DNA from: Oscillospiraceae bacterium
GTDB taxonomy: Bacteria; Bacillota; Clostridia; Oscillospirales; Oscillospiraceae
Direction of reading: 5' to 3'
DNA: 45,689 nt
NCBI GenBank assembly: GCA_022793095.1
Contig: JAAWCD010000071.1
Location: forward strand, 1-45,689
Every line of letters starts with the position of its first letter. The first letter of the stretch is position 1. The translations under genes and the position numbers were made by a program. Below the pieces are notes generated by a model. It had not been told where the DNA came from, ran no database searches, and saw nothing but the letters and a program-made list of their open reading frames with translations. This document shows positions 15,943 through 22,990 of this stretch, one piece after another.

Positions 15943-16673
15943 TTCGGATGTTTCTGATCGGCACCGGCCGGATGGGAACCATGATCCGGCAGCTGGCTGG
16001 GGAGGACCCGGAATTCACCATCGTGGGCGCGGTCAACGACACCAATGTCAAGGACCTGGCGGGCCTTGACAAGCCGGTGGATGTGGTGATCGACTTCTCC
16101 GGCCGGGACAGCCTGCCTGAGGTGGCGGACTACATCCGCCGGACTGGGGCGGCGCTGGTGTCCGGCACCACCGGGTTTTCTGACAGCCAGCTGGAACAGC
16201 TCCGCCGCCTGGGCGAGTTTGCGCCAGTGCTCCACAGCGCCAATTACTCCGTAGGAGTGGCAGTGCTGAAGCGGTTGGCAACAGAAGCGGCGGTTCTGCT
16301 GGGGGACGGTTTCGACATTGAAATCATTGAAACGCACCACAACCAGAAGGCGGACGCGCCCAGCGGCACCGCCAAGCTGCTGCAAAAGGCAGTAGACCCG
16401 ATGGGCGGCCTTGCGCCGGTTTACGGCCGTGAAGGACTGTGCGGCAAGCGGACGAAGCGGGAAATCGGGATTCACGCGGTTCGGGGCGGCACGGTGGCCG
16501 GAGAACACACGGTGGCCTTTTTCGGCCCGGATGAGGAAATCAAGCTCAACCACCGGGCGGATAGCCGGAAAATTTTTGCCGCCGGGGCTTTGAGGGCGGC
16601 AAAGCTGTTGGTGGAAAAGGAAAAAGGCTTTTATACCCTGGAAGACGTATTATTCCACGCCGCGAGGGGCTAG
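15939..16673 (+). CDS. dapB: 4-hydroxy-tetrahydrodipicolinate reductase
   Basis: 244 residues, usual length. NAD(P)H-dependent reduction of HTPA to tetrahydrodipicolinate. The nucleotide-binding loop is IGTGRMGTMI at the N-terminus; DFSGRDSLPEVADY and SGTTGFSDSQ follow. The substrate/catalytic motif ETHHNQKADAPSGT is intact. GTG start overlapping the dapA stop (GTGA). The final G of its TAG stop is the first base of a palindrome-family repeat that fills the gap to dapH. Confidence 0.95.
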   Translation: MIRMFLIGTGRMGTMIRQLAGEDPEFTIVGAVNDTNVKDLAGLDKPVDVVIDFSGRDSLPEVADYIRRTGAALVSGTTGFSDSQLEQLRRLGEFAPVLHSANYSVGVAVLKRLATEAAVLLGDGFDIEIIETHHNQKADAPSGTAKLLQKAVDPMGGLAPVYGREGLCGKRTKREIGIHAVRGGTVAGEHTVAFFGPDEEIKLNHRADSRKIFAAGALRAAKLLVEKEKGFYTLEDVLFHAARG

Positions 16674-16841
16674 TTCTTTTTCTTGAAAGAAAAAGAACCA
16701 AAAAGAACTTTAAGCGGGTGATGATGCGGTGGTTTTCAAGAAGTACGGTGCCCTCCGGAGGGCACCGCATGTCTTGGAAACCACCGCGGTACGCCAGCAT
16801 AAAGTTCTTTGCCAAGCTTTCTTTCAAGAAAGCGGAAAAAG
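16673..16841 (+). repeat. Composite left+right palindrome element between dapB and dapH
   Basis: Left half 16673-16712 (palindrome, then CCAAAAAGAACTTTA). Right half 16799-16841 (TAAAGTTCTTTGCC, then CTTTCTTTCAAGAAAG). The middle is a long imperfect inverted repeat, GCGGTGGTTTT...AAACCACCGC, enclosing a perfect palindrome CGGTGCCCTCC/GGAGGGCACCG (16746-16767). The right half abuts the GGAGGAGG of dapH. The whole gap is one large inverted repeat. Confidence 0.85.
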
Positions 16842-16854
16842 GAGGAGGTTCCTT

Positions 16855-17550
16855 ATGAACGCACAGGAGATCATACAGTATATTGCCTCGGCGGAGAAGA
16901 AGACGCCGGTTAAGCTCACCATCCGGGAGACCGCGCCCATTGACTACGGTTCCGCCAAGGTGTTCGGCGCGGGGGACAAGGTCGTCTTCGGCGACTGGAA
17001 GGAGCTGGGGCCTATTCTGGAGGCCAACCAGGACAGAATTGCTGACTATGTAGTGGAAAACGACTGCCGGAATTCGGCCATTCCCCTGCTGGACCTGAAA
17101 AATGTCAACGCCAGGATTGAACCGGGGGCCATTATCCGGGAACAGGTGGAGATTGGCGACAATGCTGTCATCATGATGGGGGCGCTCATCAACATCGGCG
17201 CGGTTATCGGCGCGGGCACCATGATTGACATGGGCGTGGTGCTGGGCGGCCGGGCCACTGTGGGAAAGCATTGCCACATCGGCGCGGGGGCTGTGCTGGC
17301 GGGTGTCATTGAGCCAGCCAGCGCTACACCGGTCATTGTGGAAGACGATGTGATGATCGGCGCCAACGCCGTCGTCATCGAGGGCGTCCGCATCGGGAAA
17401 GGCGCGGTGGTGGCCGCGGGCAGTGTGGTGATTGAGGATGTGCCCGCCGGGGCTGTGGTGGCCGGTGTGCCCGCTCGGGTCATCAAGGAGCGGAAGGATG
17501 AGGGCACCACCCAGAAAACGGCCCTCCAGGATGCTCTGAGGACGCTTTAA
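16855..17550 (+). CDS. dapH: Tetrahydrodipicolinate N-acetyltransferase
   Basis: 231 residues. Left-handed beta-helix (hexapeptide repeat) acetyltransferase that acetylates tetrahydrodipicolinate, placing this organism on the N-acetyl branch of DAP synthesis. The start [20 protein letters not shown] and the blocks [39 protein letters not shown] and [15 protein letters not shown] closely follow Bacillus DapH. Hexapeptide repeats run from about residue 90 to 210. The ATG at 16855 has GGAGGAGG; an upstream in-frame start would lie in the repeat. It is the last gene of the operon. The matching aminotransferase and N-acetyl-DAP deacetylase are not in the window. Confidence 0.96.
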   Translation: MNAQEIIQYIASAEKKTPVKLTIRETAPIDYGSAKVFGAGDKVVFGDWKELGPILEANQDRIADYVVENDCRNSAIPLLDLKNVNARIEPGAIIREQVEIGDNAVIMMGALINIGAVIGAGTMIDMGVVLGGRATVGKHCHIGAGAVLAGVIEPASATPVIVEDDVMIGANAVVIEGVRIGKGAVVAAGSVVIEDVPAGAVVAGVPARVIKERKDEGTTQKTALQDALRTL

Positions 17551-17556
17551 ACGAAA

Positions 17557-17588
17557 GAAAAAAACGCGGCCGCTGGCCGCGTTTTTTT
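17557..17588 (+). terminator. Intrinsic terminator of the lysine operon
   Basis: CGCGGCC (17565-17571), loop GCT, GGCCGCG (17575-17581), flanked by A-run and followed by TTTTTTT. Confidence 0.93.
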
Positions 17589-17672
17589 CAGTTGGGCTCC
17601 GCCCAAACCCGCTGGGGCGTTGCCCCAGACCCCACCGCCCTTTGAAAAGGGCGGCCCTAAACTTTTATCAGT

Positions 17673-17842
17673 CTTAGAAGCTGTATTCATAACCGGGGAA
17701 TGGCAGATGGACGAAGGATTTTGTTGTCAGGCAAGGCAATTTTTCGCCGGAATCCTTGGTGGATTCCAAGAAAAATTGGCGTGGCATGACGGCAAAAAAC
17801 GAGTTCAGATGCTGTTCAATGGTTGTGAATACAGCTTCTTAG
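17673..17842 (+). mobile_element. MITE-A copy 1 (160 bp) flanked by CTTAG
   Basis: The element 17678-17837 has terminal inverted repeats AAGCTGTATTCATAACC / GGTTGTGAATACAGCTT and identical CTTAG on both sides. It matches the reverse complement of 36104-36263 with about 6 differences in 160 bp. The inner inverted repeat CAATTTTTCGCCGGAATCC / GGATTCCAAGAAAAATTG is also shared, in diverged form, by MITE-B. It encodes no transposase. The right CTTAG forms the TAA stop of pilT on the opposite strand. Confidence 0.9.
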
Positions 17843-18894
17843 CTCAGACGGCGCCGGAGCTGCTCTGGGTTATCTGAGTAATCCAAGGCGGTCTCCATGG
17901 TGATTTCTCCCGCCTTGTACAGGGTGAGAATGGACTGGTCCATGGAAATCATGCCTTCGCCGCCGCTGGAGGTGATTACATTGTCGATCTGGTGGCTCTT
18001 ATTGTCCCGGATCAGGCTGCGGATGGCGCTGTTCACGTGCATGATTTCATGGGCTGGCACCAGCCCCCCCTTCTTGTCCGGAAGCAGCTGCTGGGATACC
18101 ACCGTCCGCAGTACCATGGACAGCTGAGCCCGGATCTGCTCCTGCTGGCCGCTGGGGAAGGAGTCTACAATCCGGTCCACCGTGTTTACCGCGCCCTTGG
18201 TGTGCAGGGTGGCGATGAGCAGATGACCCGTCTCTGCTGCTGTCATAGCGGTGTGAATGGTCTCACGGTCCCGCATTTCGCCCAAAAGAATCACGTCTGG
18301 GGCCTGCCGCAGGCAGGCCCGCAGGGCGGAAAGATAGTCCTCTGTGTCAATAGCGATTTCCCGCTGGCTGACGATGCTCTTGGCGTTCCGGTGGAGGTAC
18401 TCAATGGGGTCCTCCAGGGTGATGATGTGGCCGCTCCGGGTCTGATTGATCCGGTCGATGATGCAGGCCTGTGTGGTGGACTTTCCGCTGCCTGCCGTGC
18501 CGGTCACCAGCACCATGCCATGGGTCAGGTTGGACAGGTCCATCACCTGGGGGGGGATCCGCAGGTCCTGCCAGTCCGGTATACCGAAGGCCACCACCCG
18601 GACCACAGCCGCCATGGAGCCCCGCTGATGATAGGTGTTCACCCGGAACCGGGCCAGTCCGCCTACGGAGAAGGAAAAATCGTCGTCTCCCTTTTCCCGG
18701 TACAGATCCATGGGCCGGCCCGCCAAGGTGTAGAGCCCGGTGACCATCTCCTCCGCCATGGGCGGGAGGACCCGTTCCTCCCCGATAGGCACCATCCGCT
18801 TTTCCAGCTTTTCACACACCGGGCCGCCCGCCACAATAAACAGGTCTGAGGCGCCGTCATCCACCGCCCGCTTTAAATAATCCAACAGTTCCAT
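17839..18894 (-). CDS. pilT: PilT-family type IV pilus ATPase
   Basis: 351 residues, the length of PilT. Hexameric ATPase of the pilus-retraction type. The N-terminal PAS-like domain (SDLFIVAGGPVCEKL...ARFRVNTYHQRGSMAAVVR) is followed by the RecA core: Walker A GTAGSGKST (132-140), Asp box LEDPIEYLH, Walker B VILLGEMRD, His box LLIATLHT, and the PilT-like tail AIRSLIRDNKSHQ. The ATG at 18892-18894 has AAAGGAG. It is the last gene of a pilus-like operon and the only ATPase in it; no PilB is present here. Its stop codon lies in the CTTAG flank of MITE-A. Confidence 0.92.
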   Translation of the reverse strand: MELLDYLKRAVDDGASDLFIVAGGPVCEKLEKRMVPIGEERVLPPMAEEMVTGLYTLAGRPMDLYREKGDDDFSFSVGGLARFRVNTYHQRGSMAAVVRVVAFGIPDWQDLRIPPQVMDLSNLTHGMVLVTGTAGSGKSTTQACIIDRINQTRSGHIITLEDPIEYLHRNAKSIVSQREIAIDTEDYLSALRACLRQAPDVILLGEMRDRETIHTAMTAAETGHLLIATLHTKGAVNTVDRIVDSFPSGQQEQIRAQLSMVLRTVVSQQLLPDKKGGLVPAHEIMHVNSAIRSLIRDNKSHQIDNVITSSGGEGMISMDQSILTLYKAGEITMETALDYSDNPEQLRRRLS

Positions 18895-18905
18895 GCTCTG
18901 CTCCT

Positions 18906-19340
18906 TTATGATATTCCGTCCCAGACGTTCAGGCTGTCGTCCGGCGACCACTCGCCCACCGGGACCGCCTGCCAGCGCAGGATGCTGTAGCTCCCGTCCA
19001 CGCTGTTCACCAGCACCTCTGCTTGCAGTTCCTGCGTGTCAGAGATGGGAACAGCGTAGGTGCAGCGTGAGGTCCAAATAGATGATTCCTCCGGTTGGGC
19101 ATCGACGCCCTCGGGTGTCTCTCCGCTCCGCAGCCGGGCCAGAATCTCCTGGGCTTGACAGTCAGCGGCATAGTAGCCCCTCACCGCCTCCGACGAGGCG
19201 TCCCCCAGCCGGGCGTCCGCCCGTACCGTGGACAGGCTCAGCAGGGCGAACACGGTCAGGGCCAGCACCGCGAAGACCACCAATAGCGAGCTGCCGCCCA
19301 GGGCAGGGGGGGTAAAGCTCTCCCGTTTTCGTTCAGCCAT
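18906..19340 (-). CDS. Pilin-like hypothetical protein, pilus cluster
   Basis: 144 residues, family not recognised. A short charged N-terminus (MAERKRESFTPPALGGSS) precedes one hydrophobic helix (LLVVFAVLALTVFALLSLSTV), then an extracytoplasmic-type domain. This is the topology of minor pseudopilins, though no standard G|FxxxE prepilin site is obvious. It overlaps the upstream gene by eight bases and lies 11 bp before pilT. The C-terminal part contains two short strands around ELQAEVLVNSVDGSYSILRWQAV. Probably a small pilus or assembly component, by context only. Confidence 0.6.
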   Translation of the reverse strand: MAERKRESFTPPALGGSSLLVVFAVLALTVFALLSLSTVRADARLGDASSEAVRGYYAADCQAQEILARLRSGETPEGVDAQPEESSIWTSRCTYAVPISDTQELQAEVLVNSVDGSYSILRWQAVPVGEWSPDDSLNVWDGIS

Positions 19341-19761
19341 GGGCGTTCACCTCCTGCCAAGCGACTTCCAGGCGGAAGATCTCCTGTTCCTCCGCCTCGT
19401 CTCTGACCCAAACCTGAGCTTTGCCCAGGCCGTTGACACCGCTGTCCAGACGGGCCGCGCCCAGGGTGTACCGCATGGTTTCTCCAGCGGGCTCCCAATC
19501 CTGGTCATAGTCCGCCATGAGGCCGGCCCCGTCATAACGGGCCCCGTCCAGCAGCGCCGCCGCCTGCTCCATGTTGCCCTGACAGCGGCGGACTGCCTCC
19601 GCGGCATTCTGGCACAGGGTCATGGCCCGGTCCCGATCCTCGCTCGCTCGGGAGAGCGCGTCCGACTTCACAAAGGCCTGAAGGCACAGGGCCGCCGCCA
19701 GGGCGAATACCAGCAGCATTATCATCTGCTCCATCATGGCCAAAGGCGCCTTGCTTCTCAC
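19333..19761 (-). CDS. Pilin-like hypothetical protein, pilus cluster
   Basis: 142 residues, family not recognised with confidence. The N-terminus MRSKAPLAMMEQMIMLLVFALAAALCLQAFVKS is a type IV pilin-like hydrophobic stretch with an early Glu. It continues with a helical segment (RDRAMTLCQNAAEAVRRCQGN) and a C-terminal domain ending in FRLEVAWQEV. The start overlaps the stop of the DUF4860 gene (ATGA), so expression is coupled. A role as a pseudopilin is inferred from shape and neighbours. Confidence 0.6.
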   Translation of the reverse strand: MRSKAPLAMMEQMIMLLVFALAAALCLQAFVKSDALSRASEDRDRAMTLCQNAAEAVRRCQGNMEQAAALLDGARYDGAGLMADYDQDWEPAGETMRYTLGAARLDSGVNGLGKAQVWVRDEAEEQEIFRLEVAWQEVNAHG

Positions 19762-20240
19762 GCGTCCACCCCCTCACCGCTTCGCAGGGACAGCAGGAGG
19801 GTGTCCTCCGCACCCTGGCTCGTGACCACCCGGATGGAAAGCAGATTTTCTTCCAGCGTCAGCTCCATGGACTCTGCCTCCATCAGCTGCTGGCCGTCCT
19901 CCGGCTTCAGCCGCTCCTCCGCCAGGCAGTACAGCTCCATCAGCCAGCCGTCCCGGCAGTACAGCCAGGTGGCGTAGTCCAAATCCGCGTCCAGAACCAG
20001 GGCGGCGCTGCCGTCGAAATCCTCCACCCGAATGGCACCGGCCCGGTCAGACTGCCGGACCCGGGTGGCTATGTACTGGGTGCAGGTCCGCCGCTCATAG
20101 GCGGCCTGATCCCGGTCTGTCAGACGGCGGTAGCTGTCCGCCCCGGTGAGCAGCACCGCCAGCACACAGACGGCGAACACGCCGAACAGCAGCAGCACCG
20201 CCAGCGCGCTCACTTGATGTTGAATCGGTTTTTTCCTCAT
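19758..20240 (-). CDS. DUF4860 domain protein, pilus cluster
   Basis: 160 residues. The sequence has an N-terminal helix (VSALAVLLLFGVFAVCVLAVLLTGADSYRRL) and then ERRTCTQYIATRVRQSDRAGAIRVEDFDGSAALVL...YCRDGWLMELY, matching my memory of the DUF4860 family found only in Clostridia next to type II secretion F and PilT-like genes. The function is unknown; it is likely a single-pass protein with an outside domain. ATGA overlaps on both sides show tight coupling in the operon. Confidence 0.7.
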   Translation of the reverse strand: MRKKPIQHQVSALAVLLLFGVFAVCVLAVLLTGADSYRRLTDRDQAAYERRTCTQYIATRVRQSDRAGAIRVEDFDGSAALVLDADLDYATWLYCRDGWLMELYCLAEERLKPEDGQQLMEAESMELTLEENLLSIRVVTSQGAEDTLLLSLRSGEGVDA

Positions 20241-20557
20241 GGCGTTTTCACCAGCACTGTAATGTCCGGCATCAGATTGGCCGCGAACACGCTGTAAAAC
20301 ACCGTGTACCGGGTCTCATCTACCTGGATGCCGTAGTGCTCCTCCAGATACTCCAGGTTGGGGGGATAGATCCCCTCGGCCGCATAGCAGGCCACACAGC
20401 CCCGGCGCAGGGCCTCCATCAGCTGCCGCTGGTCCTCCGCCTCGTGGCCGCTGTCCAGGCTGTTCAGGGCCGTGGAGAAAAACAGCAACACGCCGATGCA
20501 GAGCGCCGGCAGCAATACTCCCCGCAGCAGGGGGGCCACGGAATGTTTCTTTCTCAT
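20237..20557 (-). CDS. Short pilin-like hypothetical protein, pilus cluster
   Basis: 106 residues. A basic start (MRKKHSVAPLLRG) leads into one membrane helix (VLLPALCIGVLLFFSTAL). A 70-residue domain follows with CVACYAAEGIYPPNLEYLEEHYGIQVDETRYTVFYSVFAANLMPDITVLV. The Y-P-P-N-L-x-Y-L pattern resembles the alpha/beta region after the helix of type IV pilins. It follows the GspF-like gene by four bases and overlaps the DUF4860 gene. Possibly the pilus subunit-like component, but this is inference. Confidence 0.6.
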   Translation of the reverse strand: MRKKHSVAPLLRGVLLPALCIGVLLFFSTALNSLDSGHEAEDQRQLMEALRRGCVACYAAEGIYPPNLEYLEEHYGIQVDETRYTVFYSVFAANLMPDITVLVKTP

Positions 20558-20561
20558 GGCT

Positions 20562-21605
20562 TCACCCGATGGCCGACATGATGTGCATCAGGGGCAGCAT
20601 CACCGACAGCAGGATGAGGCCCACCAGCAGGGAACAGACCAGCACCAGGGCCGGCTCCACCCGGCTGACCCTGTCCTCCAGGGCCAGCTCGCTCTCCTCC
20701 GCCAGGTCCGCGGCAATTTTCTCCATGGCGGCGTCTCCGGTGCCGCTCTGCTGGCCCAGCTCCAGGAGCCGGCAGGCAGAAGCGGGCAGCAGGCCGCTTT
20801 CCTTCATGGCCGCGCTCACCTTAGCACCCTGGTTCAGCTGGTCCTGACAGGCCTGGCACCGGACCTTGGCCTGGGGGGTGTCCTCCATCAGGCCGGAGGC
20901 CAGCTCCACCGCCTCCTCCAGCGGCATGCCGCTGGCCATGCCCATGGACAGGGCCTGAGCCAGCCGGGCGTCGTTCATTTTCCGGGAAATCCCCTTGTCT
21001 CCCCGGCTGTTCCGCCACAGGGCGGTCAGCCGATCCCGGAAGGAGGGCACGGCGGCAAAGGCGGCCAGCAGGGCGCACACCGCTGCCAGCAGCACCCACA
21101 GCACCGGCATGGCTCCGTCCAGCCAGCGCCCCAGAGCCAGCAGCCCGCCGGCCACACCGGTGAGCCGTCCGCCCAGAGAGGCATACACGTCATTGAAAAT
21201 GGGCAGCACCCGCACCAGCAGCACCGCGATGACCACCAGCATTAGCAGCAGCATGACCGCGGGGTAGAGGAGGGCGCTTTTGATCCGCCGGTCCAGCCGG
21301 GCCCGGCTCTCATAGTATTGGGCCAGGGCTGCAAGGGCCTCCTCGGCCCGGCCTGCCCGCTCGCCCACCTCAATGAGGCCGCAGACGTAGGCGGGGAACC
21401 GTTCGGTTTTCCGCATGGCGGCGGACAGGGGGGAACCGAAGTCCACCTGTTCCGCCATGGCGGATATCATGGGACGATAGGCCGGGTCACTTTCTTCGGC
21501 CAGAAGGGTTAGAGCGTCGCCCGCCCCGACACCGGCGTGGAACAGCATGGACAGTTCCAGGCAGAGGGCGGAAATCGCTTCGTGGGGAATGATATGTTTT
21601 TCCAT
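20562..21605 (-). CDS. Type II secretion/type IV pilus assembly platform protein (GspF/PilC family)
   Basis: 347 residues, a little short for PilC. Inner-membrane platform that couples the cytoplasmic ATPase to pilin assembly. The two repeated T2SSF domains are visible: LELSMLFHAGVGAGDALTLLAEES...ICGLIEVGERAGRAEEALAALAQYYE, and ARLAQALSMGMASGMPLEEAVELASGLMEDT...LLELGQQSGTGDAAMEKIA. Each is followed by membrane helices (SALLYPAVMLLLMLVVIAVLLV and ALVLVCSLLVGLILLSVMLPLM). The start at 21605 lies after a short 5' region and the upstream gene's terminator. First gene of the six-gene pilus-like operon. Confidence 0.88.
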   Translation of the reverse strand: MEKHIIPHEAISALCLELSMLFHAGVGAGDALTLLAEESDPAYRPMISAMAEQVDFGSPLSAAMRKTERFPAYVCGLIEVGERAGRAEEALAALAQYYESRARLDRRIKSALLYPAVMLLLMLVVIAVLLVRVLPIFNDVYASLGGRLTGVAGGLLALGRWLDGAMPVLWVLLAAVCALLAAFAAVPSFRDRLTALWRNSRGDKGISRKMNDARLAQALSMGMASGMPLEEAVELASGLMEDTPQAKVRCQACQDQLNQGAKVSAAMKESGLLPASACRLLELGQQSGTGDAAMEKIAADLAEESELALEDRVSRVEPALVLVCSLLVGLILLSVMLPLMHIMSAIG

Positions 21606-21648
21606 GAAATCTCCATCGCTCCAATCTTTATGTTTTCAGTTGCATGGG

Positions 21649-21679
21649 AAATGGGCCTGCGGAGACCGCAAGCCCATTT
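21649..21679 (-). terminator. Stem-loop after the transglutaminase gene
   Basis: AAATGGGC-C-TGCGG pairs with CCGCA-A-GCCCATTT with a single mismatch. It lies between the transglutaminase stop and the start of the pilus operon, both on the minus strand. The T-richness downstream on the minus strand is weak. Confidence 0.6.
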
Positions 21680-21730
21680 TAATGCAAAATTGTCCATTCG
21701 TAAAGAGGTTTTTTCCATTTTCCCAGAGAA

Positions 21731-22744
21731 TCAATAGGCGTACTTCATGTTGTAGTTCTTTCCATCGCCGATATACTGGAGAATCGCTTCGCTGCCATTG
21801 CTGGAAGACGCAAAGGTGGGATCCATCCGCTGCCAGGCGTTGCCGTCGAAGTAGATGGCGCCGTCAATCCAGCCCGTTTCTGCGGACCAGACGCTGATCC
21901 AAGCGTGGTACTGCTCTCCGGCATAGCCGATCACCAGCTTGCAGGGCACGCCCAGACTCCGGAGCATGCCGGTCATCAGGCTGGCGTAGTCAAAGCAGAT
22001 ACCCTTCCCAGTGGCCAGAGCGTTGTCCAGCACCGGCAGGTAACCGCTCTTTACCGTGGCGGCCAGCTGGGTGTCATAGGTCATATGGCTGGTCACGAAG
22101 TTATAAATGATCTCCACCAGCTTCAGGGCGTCGGTCTCGCTCCCGGCCAGTTCCTTGGCCTTGGCCACAGTGTTGGTGGCCACGCTGTAGTCCACATACT
22201 GGTTGGGACGCAGGTAAGGGGCAAACTCGTCGGTCATCGCCGCGGTAAAGCTGGCCGACAGAACCAGGGCGTACTTGGTACCGGTGGTGTTTTCCATCAC
22301 AGAGACCTTGTAGGCTCCGTTGCCGTCAGACAGGGGGAAGGTGGCCCACTGGCCCACGGGAAGGTCGTAGTAATACACCAGCTGGGTGGTGGCGTAAGAG
22401 GGACCCAGCACCTGCACCTTTAGCCGGGTGTTGGTGGTGCCGGTGAACTTCACCATCACATAGCCGTCCTTGATGTTGGAGTAGTCGATGACGGCCCGGC
22501 TGTTCTGCTCCACCGCTGTGCCCGAAGCTACGGGCAATAGGGCACTACCCAGAGCGGCAGGCGAGCTGGACAGGGCCACCGCCTCGTTCTCAATCTGAAG
22601 GTCCTCCATCACAACCTGGTCCACGTAAGCATGTTCGACGTCAATGGCCTCCGCCGGCGCAGGTTCCGTGCTTCCGGTGTGGGCGCAGCCAGCCAGAAGA
22701 GCCAGCGCCAGTCCCAGCGGAAGCAGCCGTTTCAAAATCTTCAT
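21731..22744 (-). CDS. Transglutaminase-like domain lipoprotein
   Basis: 337 residues. Signal peptide with lipobox LALLAGC (Cys20), so probably anchored outside the cell membrane. A C-terminal transglutaminase-like domain (about 205-337) keeps the Cys-His-Asp triad: GICFDYASLMTGMLRSLGVPC, then YHAWISVWS, then MDPTFA. The N-terminal 200 residues form an extra domain (VMVKFTGTTNTRLKVQVLGP). In bacteria such proteins are usually cysteine proteases or peptidoglycan/peptide cross-linkers; the substrate is unknown. It has its own promoter and lies upstream of, but probably not in, the pilus operon. Confidence 0.9.
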   Translation of the reverse strand: MKILKRLLPLGLALALLAGCAHTGSTEPAPAEAIDVEHAYVDQVVMEDLQIENEAVALSSSPAALGSALLPVASGTAVEQNSRAVIDYSNIKDGYVMVKFTGTTNTRLKVQVLGPSYATTQLVYYYDLPVGQWATFPLSDGNGAYKVSVMENTTGTKYALVLSASFTAAMTDEFAPYLRPNQYVDYSVATNTVAKAKELAGSETDALKLVEIIYNFVTSHMTYDTQLAATVKSGYLPVLDNALATGKGICFDYASLMTGMLRSLGVPCKLVIGYAGEQYHAWISVWSAETGWIDGAIYFDGNAWQRMDPTFASSSNGSEAILQYIGDGKNYNMKYAY

Positions 22745-22826
22745 GCTTCACACCTCAATTCCAAAATTCAAAGCCTCATGTTGGGCTGCCGGCCGCCAAA
22801 AGGGAACCGGCATTTTTTCTATGGTC

Positions 22827-22855
22827 AGTATAGCACACTTCCTCCAGCTTGTGAA
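22827..22855 (-). promoter_or_regulatory. Sigma-A promoter of the transglutaminase gene
   Basis: On the minus strand TTCACA (complement 22850-22855), 17 bp, then TATACT (complement 22827-22832). Confidence 0.75.
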
Positions 22856-22936
22856 GTACTTTTTGAAAATTTTTTTTCATTTTTTGATTTTATATATAAC
22901 CGGTCTTCCGTTCCACATCTTTTCCAGAATTATGCG

Positions 22937-22965
22937 TTGTCAAGGCCGTGAAAACGTGCTATATT
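22937..22965 (+). promoter_or_regulatory. Sigma-A promoter of the BTAD-type regulator
   Basis: TTGTCA (22937-22942), 17 bp, then TATATT (22960-22965). The implied transcription start near 22972 lies after the first in-frame TTG (22967), so the coding region should begin at the ATG 22991 or later. A weak half palindrome (TTCTTGAAAGAAAAA) overlaps the start site. Confidence 0.7.
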
Positions 22966-22990
22966 CTTGAAAGAAAAACGCTCGGAGCCT

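Noticed and set aside
17597-17660. GGGGCGTTGCCCCAGACCCC and GGGCGG stems after the lysine operon terminator
   Set aside because: Short GC-rich stems of this kind are frequent between genes in such genomes (compare 38546-38570); too little to call a separate element.
17686-17840. Open frame across MITE-A ([16 protein letters not shown]...)
   Set aside because: The same peptide appears in both copies because the MITE is open in one frame; there is no start signal and no coding constraint that I can see.
22967-22990. TTG start of the BTAD regulator
   Set aside because: It lies upstream of the transcription start implied by the TTGTCA-17-TATATT promoter and has no Shine-Dalgarno.
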